DNA from: Sympetrum striolatum
Lineage: Eukaryota; Arthropoda; Insecta; Odonata; Libellulidae
DNA: 64,000 bases
Direction of reading: 5' to 3'
NCBI GenBank assembly: GCA_947579665.1
Contig: OX388350.1
Coordinates: forward strand, 83,905,152-83,969,151
Positions 23,701-32,008 of the stretch are shown here, piece by piece. The position numbers and the translations under genes are program-made. Numbering within the stretch: position 1 is the stretch's first letter; each line of letters opens with the position of its first letter. The notes below the pieces were generated by a model. That model worked only from the letters and a program-made list of their open reading frames with translations. It had not been told where the DNA came from and did no database searches.

Positions 23701-26021
23701 TTTGTGAATTATTGATTTTTTATCAAAATTACGAGAACTAGGGCGAAATAAACAGAAATTTTGTGAAATTTCTTCATAATAAACAGTGTCCCGCAGAGGA
23801 CCATGGAAATTGTTGAATCCGAGCTCAAGCGTTCCCTCATTTGAATGCACAAGGATATTAAGCCTATACCATGTCAATGGTAAAGACTTATGCCAAAATT
23901 AATGAAAAGGTTGCAATTTTCTGAAATTTCAATGTATTTAAACTATGATATGTGAATAGCACGGACAATATTATGGTCATTTTGTTTACAATCTGCAAAA
24001 TTTCGAAAAATATTTAAGGGATTTTTCGGTAGGATAGAGAATTCAGAATCAGGGATGTCCAAGAGGTTCCTCTATATTAATAATCATACAAATGTGCTTA
24101 AGTTTGTCCCCAGGCGAGTGCCGTTTTAAATGCATTGCGATTTTTAAGAATTATTTTAAATCACTTCCGTATAACATGGAAACATAAAACCCAGCAAGTG
24201 AACAGAAGTCATTATTACATTTCATAAACGTAGATTATTTTCGGACTTACCAGGTATATATCGACTTCAAACTGGATTAAATTAATGTTATCCCTACCTG
24301 GTCCTTATTTTGTAATCACATCTTGCAAAAAGGTACTGAGTTTGATACCAGGTGATCCTAATTCTCCCTTGTGAAATGAATGCCGGTGATTTCAAATATT
24401 TCTATGAAGCATTTCCCAAAAAGATTGAAATCCATTACCCAGGACGTAAAGACAAGTCATGAACATGCTTCACAGACGCAATACACAGATCTCCTAATGG
24501 TCCTGGTTCGAAGCCAGGGCACCATTTGAAAATGTACATTCATTTAAAGGGGAATACAGTTTCCTTTGAGGACTTTGACGATATATCAACTTGAAATTTT
24601 AGAAAGAGACCTTTGCAAAGTCCATTAGTGTAATCAGTTTGTAGGGGCAGAAATACATTATTATTCAGCATGATGAATGCGAACAACTTTTACTCGTAAT
24701 AAATATATTCAATAAAAAAATCCCATGGAAATACTCCGAGAGCCTTACAGTAATTGAGTAAATTTTTCATCCTTTTTCTTCAATTGACCGTACATCGAAA
24801 TTTACATATACAAAATTATATACATTAATTAAAAACTGTATTGATTTTTATATTGATATTCATTATTAAATTATTGAGCTTTAAGTAAAAGAAAATTCTA
24901 TTCTGTAATCCATAGAATTTGCAAAAGAATATTTATAAATTATGCAATACAATATCATTCTGTTTGTATTATTTTGGTTCTAAAAACATTCAATGTCAAC
25001 AATCTATTAAAGATCAGTATCTTCTCAGTTAATTTCATACCAATTAATTAGAAAAGGGTTGATATTTCCTTAAATTTATAAATTTTTCAAGTATCTCAAG
25101 ATAAGGACAATTGCTATTTCATTTTAAGTGTATACTTTAAAATATTTAAATTCTATGTTGCCCATTTGGATGTGGTTATGAATTATATTTGCTTAGAAAG
25201 ATATTTAAGTTTTAAATGAAAATTTATAAGCTTAATTACAAAATTATCCTTTTTTAATGAAGCGAGGCTCACAACTCCAGTTTCGGATTCATTTTTGCAA
25301 GAACATTGTATGAATCTAATAATTTCACCACATCTGACCTCAAAGTAAACATACTTCTAGAGTTAATCTATGTAATATGGAAACATATATTTTTTACCAT
25401 TAAGTAGGTCAATAATTCAAAAGCAATCATCAGGTAAAATTTCTATAATAAGTTCATGAAATCCATTTAAATGTGAGAAAGGGATTACTGTTGTTGAAAT
25501 ATAATTACAAAAAAATAATAAATATCTTTTGTGATAAAAGTTTACAAATCTCACTTTAAAGAAGTACAACACCAAACATTTTCTGTAAAACATAGTTTCC
25601 CTAACTGTGTTTCACAAAATATCAAGTTCTGCACGCAATTGATACAAGTGTTCCTCTAAAACCTAAGGATGATAAGCCTCACATAATTCTGCAACAACAG
25701 AAGAGTGTTTGAAATTTTAGAATTTCTTGCTTTACATGAGGAATATGCTTTCACTGCATTCTCAAAGTTTGTTAGTTAATTAATCCATGAATAAGATCTG
25801 TATTTCCATTTCCTATAATGTATGTGCGACACTGAGTCTATTTAAATTTAGAAATATGCAAAGTTAACTTACTTGGAAATAACACTCTAGTAATGGAGTA
25901 TTACACCCTAACCCCAATACTGGGAATGAAAATCGAATGTAATGCTCATTTTTCTGTGTACACTCTCAGGTGGCTCGCAGCGCTGGAGTACTCCATTGAC
26001 CGCTGGATTAAAGTTGGCTGA
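2699..26021 (+). CDS. PDZ-PH-PH scaffold/adaptor protein, 8 exons, 450 aa
   Basis: Joined exons: 2699-2708, 5023-5133, 6961-7170, 9749-9987, 11165-11386, 13187-13439, 22107-22362, 25970-26021. They sum to 1,353 nt and every junction keeps the frame, which is strong internal support. Residues 44-122 form a PDZ domain: EFGF (55-58) is the carboxylate-binding loop and His101 sits at the start of the second helix, as in class I domains that bind S/T-x-hydrophobic C-termini. Residues 153-262 form a PH domain with the helix Trp at 251. Residues 288-446 form a second PH domain with its helix Trp at 435 and a long His-rich insertion. There is no signal peptide, transmembrane segment or catalytic domain. 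PH domains commonly bind phosphoinositides and PDZ domains bind partner C-termini, so a membrane-proximal adaptor is the likely role. I do not recognise the orthologue. The very short first coding exon is the least certain part. Confidence 0.85.
2709..5022 (+). other. PDZ-PH gene intron 1
   Basis: About 2.3 kb. A likely LINE 3' tail sits near 3165-3245; no other exon, RNA gene or structured repeat is evident. Confidence 0.6.
3165..3245 (-). mobile_element. Possible 3' tail of a LINE, minus strand
   Basis: Read on the minus strand, this ends with AATAAAGACG followed by an ATT-type microsatellite. A 3' end with a polyadenylation-like hexamer and a short tandem repeat tail is typical of several non-LTR retrotransposon clades. 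No coding remnant is attached. Confidence 0.35.
5023..5133 (+). CDS. PDZ-PH gene, exon 2 (N-terminal region)
   Basis: 111 nt, entering and leaving in phase 1. The acceptor AG at 5021-5022 is the first AG after a long T-rich tract, and the donor is GTAAGA at 5134. It encodes residues 4-40, a charged and amphipathic segment ([19 protein letters not shown] and onward) with no domain I recognise. Its final G joins AG of exon 3 to make Glu41, directly before the PDZ domain. Confidence 0.75.
5134..6960 (+). other. PDZ-PH gene intron 2
   Basis: 1.8 kb of AT-rich intron with no recognisable element or additional exon. Confidence 0.6.
6961..7170 (+). CDS. PDZ-PH gene, exon 3 (PDZ domain core)
   Basis: 210 nt, GC-rich against AT-rich flanks. 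The acceptor is TTTGTCTGTGCAG and the donor is GTAGGT at 7171. It encodes most of the PDZ fold: the first strand (KRVVVRRE), the binding loop EFGF, a second strand, the turn [12 protein letters not shown] typical of PDZ domains, and the second helix starting at His101. The last PDZ strand is on exon 4. Confidence 0.95.
7171..9748 (+). other. PDZ-PH gene intron 3
   Basis: 2.6 kb. I see no supported exon or mobile element. Short open frames at 8206-8472 and 8868-9065 lack domain features. Confidence 0.6.
9749..9987 (+). CDS. PDZ-PH gene, exon 4 (PDZ end, PH1 start)
   Basis: 239 nt with acceptor TTCTCCAACAG and donor GTGAGG at 9988. It completes the PDZ domain ([12 protein letters not shown], the final strand), passes through a linker, then opens the first PH domain at GYLWKM, with [12 protein letters not shown] as the second and third strands and CLYYYKSEE as the fourth. 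It ends in phase 0. Confidence 0.95.
10190..10410. repeat. Degenerate fold-back element in intron 4
   Basis: The segment around 10247-10330 matches the interior of the element at 52.3-52.56 kb almost base for base (a tract around GAATCCTCAAACTGC and another around ACATTGTAATTTGGGT). The reverse complement of the first tract returns at 10383-10408. A decayed hammerhead-like core is on the minus strand at 10214-10240: CTAACGA, one T, a GGT/ACC hairpin, GAAAC. Confidence 0.6.
10411..11164 (+). other. PDZ-PH gene intron 4, remainder
   Basis: Very AT-rich intron between the fold-back element and the exon 5 acceptor; nothing else recognisable. Confidence 0.5.
11165..11386 (+). CDS. PDZ-PH gene, exon 5 (PH1 end)
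   Basis: 222 nt, phase 0 at both ends, acceptor CTTTGCAG and donor GTAAGT. It supplies the second half of PH1: [15 protein letters not shown], then a strand pair (AFRVWRRG and GLTLGTES) and the C-terminal helix [15 protein letters not shown] with the near-invariant PH Trp (residue 251). Confidence 0.95.
11471..11979. mobile_element. MITE with TATAAGACGCAC inverted termini
   Basis: The left end (TTACCGTATT, then GGCCTATAAGACGCAC) is the inverted complement of the right end near 11950-11979. No coding capacity. A shorter relative with the same type of terminus is at 34277-34591. The superfamily is not clear from the ends alone. Confidence 0.65.
12532..12843. mobile_element. hAT-like MITE
   Basis: It starts CAGGAGTTCCCAACC and ends GGTTGGGAACCCCTG, the CAG-GTTCCCAACC type of inverted terminus common in non-autonomous hAT elements. 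The flanking octamers TTCAAGGC (12524-12531) and TTCTTGGT (12844-12851) agree at five of eight positions, compatible with an old 8-bp target duplication. The interior is non-coding. Confidence 0.6.
13187..13439 (+). CDS. PDZ-PH gene, exon 6 (PH2 start)
   Basis: 253 nt, phase 0 in and phase 1 out, acceptor CTTTCTGGCAG and donor GTATGT at 13440. It encodes a linker helix ([11 protein letters not shown]) and the start of PH2: [10 protein letters not shown], a Gly/Arg/Ser-rich loop (about residues 300-322), then [20 protein letters not shown]. The donor fits exon 7 in phase although intron 6 is 8.7 kb and loaded with transposons. Confidence 0.93.
14068..14320. repeat. Duplication block A, copy 1
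   Basis: Matches 31764-32008 in direct orientation. The core 14151-14284 (134 bp) is identical, base for base, to 31839-31972; the edges differ by a few substitutions and small gaps. Confidence 0.85.
15042..15470. repeat. Duplication block B, copy 1
   Basis: Matches 38592-39015 in direct orientation at roughly 75-80 percent by eye, with shared landmarks such as CTATTCTTCATCTTGCTAAA and AAAATTAATTTATTAACTAT. Intronic, non-coding. Confidence 0.75.
16559..18901 (-). mobile_element. pogo/Tigger-type DNA transposon
   Basis: Inverted termini of at least 22 bp begin CAGTAGAAGTCCGTTATAAC, flanked by TA on both sides (16557-16558 and 18902-18903), the TA target duplication of the Tc1/mariner/pogo superfamily. 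Additional copies of the CGTTATAAC motif lie inside both ends. The 2.34-kb interior has transposase remnants on the minus strand. The element lies within intron 6 opposite to the gene, and its intact ends suggest moderate age. Confidence 0.92.
17142..18253 (-). pseudogene. Broken Tigger-like transposase
   Basis: The upstream part (18253-17903) encodes an N-terminal helix-turn-helix ([20 protein letters not shown]) and a CENP-B-type DNA-binding segment ending [11 protein letters not shown]. The downstream part (17546-17142) encodes DDE-domain sequence with FMDRCPAHP (second catalytic Asp) and LLPLEQGII, where the family usually has PLDQG. Between them [10 protein letters not shown] (first catalytic Asp) can be read, followed by in-frame stops, so no full protein is made. 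Family members are about 450-550 residues. Confidence 0.88.
19939..19973. repeat. Short perfect palindrome
   Basis: Arms GTTTCTCTCATATA and TATATGAGAGAAAC flank a short AT spacer. No flanking element was recognised. Confidence 0.6.
20453..20788 (+). pseudogene. hAT-like transposase C-terminal remnant
   Basis: The frame contains [33 protein letters not shown] and [11 protein letters not shown], which resembles the C-terminal dimerisation region of hAT transposases (hydrophobic helix, then S-x-x-x-ERxFS-like motif, then a K/R-rich helix). The bulk of a transposase is missing and no inverted termini were found. Family assignment is by resemblance only. Confidence 0.4.
20965..21490. mobile_element. 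Cluster of SINE-like copies
   Basis: At least three related segments (about 20970-21130, 21160-21230 and 21290-21440) share a layout: GG(A/T)CCTCAAA-type start, a variable stretch, then GGTGCYCY...TCGAACC resembling a pol III B-box in reverse orientation. A further copy lies at 24440-24600 in the opposite orientation. Boundaries are approximate. Confidence 0.45.
22107..22362 (+). CDS. PDZ-PH gene, exon 7 (PH2 middle, His-rich insertion)
   Basis: 256 nt, phase 1 in and phase 2 out, acceptor GTAATCTTCCAG and donor GTATGC. It encodes [11 protein letters not shown] and [11 protein letters not shown] (PH2 strands), then about 40 inserted residues including nine consecutive histidines (391-399) and further H-rich stretches, before [13 protein letters not shown], the last strand and helix start. 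The insertion falls in a loop between late strands, where PH domains tolerate insertions. A damaged copy of this exon lies at 39453-39643. Confidence 0.93.
22363..25969 (+). other. PDZ-PH gene intron 7
   Basis: 3.6 kb. The first about 80 bp are repeated at 39644-39728. A SINE-like copy lies at about 24440-24600. Otherwise AT-rich sequence with nothing recognisable. Confidence 0.6.
24440..24600 (-). mobile_element. SINE-like copy
   Basis: The reverse complement aligns with the repeats at 20.97-21.44 kb (CCTCAAA start, GGTGCCCTGG then TCGAACC). Forward strand carries GGTTCGAAGCC at about 24510-24520, close to the pol III B-box consensus. Confidence 0.45.
25970..26021 (+). CDS. PDZ-PH gene, terminal exon 8
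   Basis: Acceptor TACACTCTCAG, then G completing Arg434, then [16 protein letters not shown] and TGA at 26019-26021. Too short to stand out as an open frame, it was found because exon 7 ends in the PH helix motif DKKR that needs a following Trp-x-x-Ala-Leu. Phase, PH helix sequence and splice site all agree. Confidence 0.92.
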
Positions 26022-26456
26022 ACCAGTTGTCACGACGAGGGCAAATACTAATTATTCGAGTTAATAAGAGAGAAATGATTTGCAGCAAACACACAGCACA
26101 AAGCAAATCACAGGGCTTCGTTTTGCAATTAAATCAAGAACACATTCAGTTCACCATGGAGAAGTTCATCCCTTCTTAATCCCTAAGTTCAGTCAAGTTT
26201 TGGAATTAATCAATGCCTACGCAGTTTTCTTTTTCAAGGAATATCAAGAGCCATTTTACAACATAATGAGTTTATCTGTGAGGATATTATTTGCAAAATA
26301 TGACAGGTTTCTCCTAGAGAATGAGGTAACTTCTGTGAAACAAATGGAATATCATCACTCAGAACCCAGAATTAAATTAAGTCAAATTTCATTGACTGTT
26401 AAAAAATATAAAATATAAGGGAAATTTTGTGGGTATTCCTAATTTATATTAATAAA
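26022..26456 (+). other. PDZ-PH gene 3' UTR with polyadenylation signal
   Basis: An AATAAA hexamer lies at 26451-26456, about 430 nt after the stop codon. Overlapping AATAAA hexamers at 26688-26697 are an alternative site. The open frame at 26080-26418 is in this untranslated region and has no domain features. Confidence 0.5.
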
Positions 26457-26699
26457 TTTTCTAGATGAATTTATTTTGTAAAAGCTTCCTAAATTCTGCA
26501 CAGTTGACAGTTCGCAAGTTAGGCTATTTGTGCGATTACTCCCCAATGATACAATGCCAGAAGTCACCAGATATGGTTAGCATAAAAACATTAAATGGAA
26601 GAAGAGAGAGTCTATCCTATAGATTTGAAAAATTATATTTTGGAGGATGAAACTGGGAAATTAGAGTTCCAGGAGATTCTCTGCCCTAATAAATAAATT

Positions 26700-29600
26700 A
26701 CGGGCAGTTCCTACAAAAGTGTGTATATGCCTCCCTGACCAATAACTCATAGCAGGACACTTTGAGCCATATGGTGATGTGATAAACAATTTCAAGAGGT
26801 GTAAATCAAAGGAAATGCCATATGTGTTGAATCCTATCTAACCCCAGGAGAGACCCTACCTATGTTTATTAGTGAATATAAACCTGGGAATATTTAGATA
26901 GCAAGATACTCGAGGAAATTTATAGGGAATATTTATTAAGTGTAACTCCTCTGAGGAGAGAGAACTTTAGAAACAATGGAGAGAAGCATAAATGTGATAG
27001 TGCAGTCGCATTGTTATAAAGAAAGACTAGCAAGTTAAATGTGCGTTCGTTTCTAAAGCTCAAGGAAGTCAAGGAGCTGCTACAAAAGTATATACTTTCA
27101 AGTGTGAAAGCAAATGAGTGTGAAGTTTTTTAAGCATTCTGAATAAGAAGAGAAGATGTTCAAAATGACTCCAATCGAGGTGTGAAAAACGTGCATGTAA
27201 GTGTAATGTCTATGTTAACGATAGTTTCAAATTAAAACTGTGGTGATAAATAGTAAAAGTGTTTATAAAATGGAGTTGGCTAGTTAGAGAAAATATCTTA
27301 TGAATATTTCAGTCCATTAATATGGTGCTTTGATTGCATAGATGGTCCTAATTGCTTACATAATTGTTCCTCTTGGAGGACCTTTATCAAACTAATCGAT
27401 TTGCATGATTTGCAGTGAAGAAAGGATAACTACATAGGGAATTCTCCTAAGTGGTATAATTTTACTAGAGAAAATAATTCAATTGCTTTGTTACTGGAAT
27501 TGAGTGACAAGTAGAGATCCCCTTTTTATCCCAAATCCCTTTCTTTGTCCTTGCCCATTTTGTTTATCCACATTAATTCATGTTTACACAATTCATCGTT
27601 TACGTGAGCAGTTCCCTAGCAACAACATAATCACTTGGTTGAGCAATTCTCAAAAAATGCCATGATCTTAGATGAAAATACAAAAAACTATAGTGATTTT
27701 GATGATCAATACAGTGTAAGTTAATGCTTTCTACAAGTGAGATTGATGTTACGTCATAAAAGTTGCCTAGGGATCAACGATAACTTAAAGAGAAAGAAAA
27801 TAACTCATCCAACCTACAATAAATATGAAATTTAGACATTTAGTTCCAACCTTAACAAATCCAACTTTCTGAGATTAAATGTAATAAATGACTCAAATCA
27901 CACTAGAAAAAATTTGGAAAGATTTACAAATTTTGAAACAGTTATACATGTTCAATTTTGCTTTCCTCTTCATTTCTAGTCATTTACAAGAACAAAACTC
28001 AGCCTTTCCCAACCTTAAACGGGTAATACAGAACATTTTGGAAATGGTTCTGAAAGAGATGATGACTCTAGTTTTAGTAAAGATTATTGTTTACCAATTT
28101 CTAAGTAAACCCACTTCATCTAATAATTGCTGAATGATTTTCTATACAAAAGAAAAAGCCAATGAATTTCATTATGAAATTTCAAATAGGAAAGTGAACA
28201 TTGATTCCCATGTTACCAACAGAAGCAATTATTAGAATGAATTGATGCATTGGATGTACTCAGAGTAGATGATAAACAATAGAAAATCAAATAAAATCTT
28301 TACTTAGCCTCAGCATAGTCATGTTCAAAATGTTGTACATTACGAAAGGAAAAGACATCCATTAAACTGTTTGCCATATTTAAATCCTCCACAAGTGCAT
28401 CTATCTTGTTCTCCTTCCTCATTTCACTTGAGAGCCAGTTCTTACTCTGTCAAGTTTAACTTTAAAGTAAATCACTTGGATACATTTTTTCAAAAACCTG
28501 TCTTTCCAACGAGAATTTAATTTTATCAACAGTATCATATTTTTATTTCCAACTTTTTTTTAAGTTAACCACTATTATACATTTTATTAACATTAGAAAC
28601 TATCATATTCATGAATAACTATAAAGAAACCCATGTTGCTCAATCTTTGAAAATTAATAAACTCTGGGATCCAAAAGAGCATTAACAAAACATTCCAAAA
28701 ATTCAAACATGAATTTCAGCTGGGATGAGTTTCATATTTTGAGGGTTTGGTATCAAGTGGTTGCATGAGCATGAGCAATGAGCATGCATTCAGATTTTAA
28801 AATATTCAAAGAGCTTCAGGATTTGCAGAAATAAATTATTTCCAATTTAAAAATATTCCGAAAATTAAATCCTTATCATTGCATGCAAGCGAAAATGAAA
28901 ATTACCTATAAGAGGAAAGGACAATATTCATACCCACCAATAAAATTTGTATATCTTACAGAAGTATTACGTAAATCTAATTAAATGATAAAGTCAATTG
29001 ACTGATTACTTCACAAAATAATCAAAATTGTTTGAATAAATTGACCAAATTATGCATAATAGATAATAACTCTTCTATTGATTGATTTATAAGTAAATGT
29101 GTATTCTTTCTTTTTTATAACAAAGTGGCTGATTAAAATTAAAATTGACAGATTTCAATTGAAAATAAAAATTCCAGTTTGTCCTCATAATCGGCTGATT
29201 ATGAAATGAGTTGTTAACTATCACTACAACATTAATGCTTCGTTTTCACCATTAAGTATTACTATAATGTATAAATGAAATATACAATCATGGTTGATAC
29301 CTTAAAAACAGGAAATATTAAAATGCTAGCCCCAAACACATAAAAGAAAGAAGACAAAGTTTTATGGCACTGTCACTGTAATATCTGCTCAGAGAAATTT
29401 AGCAAATTTGAAGGGTGGACAATGAAGTATCAACAAATAAAGCAAATGATAAAGGGATACTAATCACCCATACTGCAATTACAATTTGGAATCACTGATT
29501 TGTTCCAAAAATAAAATTCTTTTGATGATGCATTACTAGGACCATTCTAACGGAAAAACTCTCATTTCTTGAAATTTGTTGAGCTAATGCAGCCTTTTGA

Positions 29601-30880
29601 AATTGCAAGACTGGACTTCTTTCACTGCATTTGAACTAAAGCTATAGATGAGGCAAAGTTCTCAAAATGTTTATTGATAGAATAGTTCCAAGACATTTAA
29701 AAAGGTCAAAGGGACCAGAACAGACTGGTTTATAATTAATGTTGCATTAAAATGGCGAAGAAAGTATTACATTGATTTATTGCAGATCACAGAAATGCTG
29801 GATGAGTGTTGGGAGGATCAAGATATATGAAAAATTAGACTCAATTCTAGAACAATAAAGAAGTTATTCATATGGGAACAAACTAGTTTCATACTATGAG
29901 GAATGCATATGTCACGGTCTGATAACTCCAGAAAAAGGCAATTTTAAACCGAGTAATTTTCATTGATCAAGAGAGAAATTAAAAAGATGTCTTCAGAAGG
30001 GTCAACTTAGCTCTAATTTTATTTCCATCTGTATTTTGATGATAAACAATCATTAAGGTATTTACAATACGGCAGTAAATAAATATCTAAAACTCAACAA
30101 GAGAATGTTTTGACTTACAATAGTTCCAGAAATGTATCCTCAAAAGAAAACTTATTCTTGGAACTTTCAATATAATATACAGTTAAAATTTAGGTAAAGA
30201 GAAAAATTTCAAGACTCGTGTTATTTTAAAAGTTGAAATAAAAATTTAATCTCTAACTGGTTATAAATGTTAAGTTTACATGGAAATAAATTTATCATAA
30301 TGTTAGAAAATTTACTCATAAAACTATTTACATTAAAATGATGATGCTAGCCCAATCTAAAAATGATATGCATATATTTTGGATTACAAATAAAATATAT
30401 TAGATTAGAAGGACTATTGATGGATTGCACTTATACTTGTTTGGATTGGATTTATTTTATTAGAATATGTTTGCAAACTGTGGTTCAGGGTCATAGCATA
30501 CTACTAAAGGTAAATATAAATTATGATGAGACTTTTGTATGTATTTGTTGTCAATGAACACAGCGTTCTTTGTTCGCACAAAGATTTTGTCATTTTGACT
30601 GGAAATGTATAAGGTTAAGAAATTGATAGTTTTTAGCTAGCAGGTTAAAAATGAAATGCCAATGAAAATGGGTTTTCTGTACTCAATTTCATTATAAAGT
30701 TTTTAAGAAAGCAAAAAAATTGTTTTTCATTTCCTATATACTGCAAAATATTTCATCTTACCACTACAAATAGAAATATCATAGTCATTTATACCATTAT
30801 TATATTAACTTGAGTACGAAATTTCAAAACCATATCTTCAGGAATATCTTCTGATTAATATTTATATTTATGAGTAGGTA
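26700..30880. other. Intergenic AT-rich DNA
   Basis: About 4 kb between the end of the PDZ-PH gene and the Penelope-like element. No exon, repeat structure or RNA gene could be supported; the open frames are short and have no domain-like composition. Confidence 0.5.
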
Positions 30881-31290
30881 TAGTAGGTGACCTGAAAAAA
30901 AAAACCTAAACAGACCTCTTCTAGAAATTTACTATATTTTTTTTGTAAGCAGCACTATCAGCTAGAAAGCTGTCAAAGTTTCAGCTCCATCCATCCATTA
31001 AAATTTACCCTAAAAACAGTGTTTTTCCATCTTTTTCTAAGGACTTATTGAACGGCCCTCGTATAAATATTAATGGTTTTTGGGTTCTCTTCCACGTATT
31101 TTGTTTTTGTCGGACGACTTTTCGACCCCATTCCAGCAGTCGTCTTCAGGTTGAATGCAATTCATGTTCAGGTCCCCTTTTATATACACTGGCTCTCCTT
31201 CCACTGCTACTTCGCGATTGGCCGTGCTCTCTGATTCGTTCTTAGGATTCCTTTCCAACTATTAAGAATATAATAGCCATCCTCTCTGTT

Positions 31291-31470
31291 CATATTAAGG
31301 AGGCTAAAATAATTTCAAAAGAGAGACGATATTACCCACGGGTAATAAAAGAGGCGATAGAAATATTAAAAACGCCAGAAAATATGAGCAGAGAGGACGG
31401 CTATTATATTCATAATAGTTGGAAAGGAATCCTAAGAACGAATCAGAGAGCATGGCCAATCACGAAGTAG
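31291..31470 (+). pseudogene. Penelope-like C-terminal coding remnant
   Basis: Reads KEAKIISKERRYYPRVIKEA, then the stretch SREDGYYIHNSWKGIL and a TAG stop at 31468-31470. The YYPRVIKEAIEI and DGYYIHNSWK motifs are typical of the region after the GIY-YIG endonuclease in Penelope-like proteins. The RT domain and most of the endonuclease are missing. Confidence 0.75.
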
Positions 31471-31531
31471 CAGGGGAAGGGGAGCCAGCGTATATAAAGG
31501 GGACCTGAGGAAACATGAAATGCATTTAGAC

Positions 31532-31562
31532 CTGAAGACGACTGCTGGAATGCGGTCGAAAC
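31532..31562 (+). ncRNA. Hammerhead-like motif in Penelope arm
   Basis: CTGAAGA (31532-31538) fits hammerhead core CUGANGA. One extra C follows, then a 6-bp hairpin GACTGC/GCGGTC with a TGGAAT loop, then GAAAC (31558-31562). This has the hammerhead order core-stem II-GAAAC, with a single inserted base before stem II. The opposite arm (31116-31149, -) has GAAAA in place of GAAAC. Confidence 0.45.
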
Positions 31563-31763
31563 GTCGTCCGACAAAAACAAAATACGTGGAAGAGAACCCA
31601 AAAACCATGAATATTTCACTTGAATGCCACGGAAATCTACGAAGTTATAATGGCCCTCGTATAACATCATGGCTGATTGCAGCAGGATCTGTGTACACAT
31701 ATGGTTTAGATTGATTAAGGAAAAATATATGGGCATTAGATCAGTTACTACCTAAAACTAGAG

Positions 31764-32008
31764 TGTAAAAATGAAATCAAGATTTCAGATCGCACAGAGA
31801 AAAACATAGTGAGTGTGTCGTATTCAAAGGATGAAAAAGTCAGAATCTGTTGGAGACTAAGGAGGAAAGAAATGGTTTCTCTCCAACTCTATGAGCCTAA
31901 ATATTTCAGGAACAACTTGAGGATATTTATAATACATCCCTGCAGTGTATTGATAATATAAGTTAACAATATCTTAGTTATGAGTCAATGAGAAACAAAG
32001 TCAAAAGA
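31764..32008. repeat. Duplication block A, copy 2
   Basis: Direct-orientation copy of 14068-14320, starting right after the Penelope insertion. Its core 31839-31972 is identical to 14151-14284. Confidence 0.85.

Larger units (their letters stand above)
31054..31664. mobile_element. Penelope-like element remnant with inverted arms
   Basis: A direct 13-bp repeat GGCCCTCGTATAA flanks the insertion (31054-31066 and 31652-31664), consistent with a target duplication. Inside are inverted arms (about 31067-31262 and 31420-31617) and, between and into the right arm, the C-terminal coding remnant of a Penelope-like element on +. Both arms carry a hammerhead-like core. Most of the reverse transcriptase is absent, so this is a 5'-truncated copy with an inverted end, a form common for this class. 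Confidence 0.8.
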
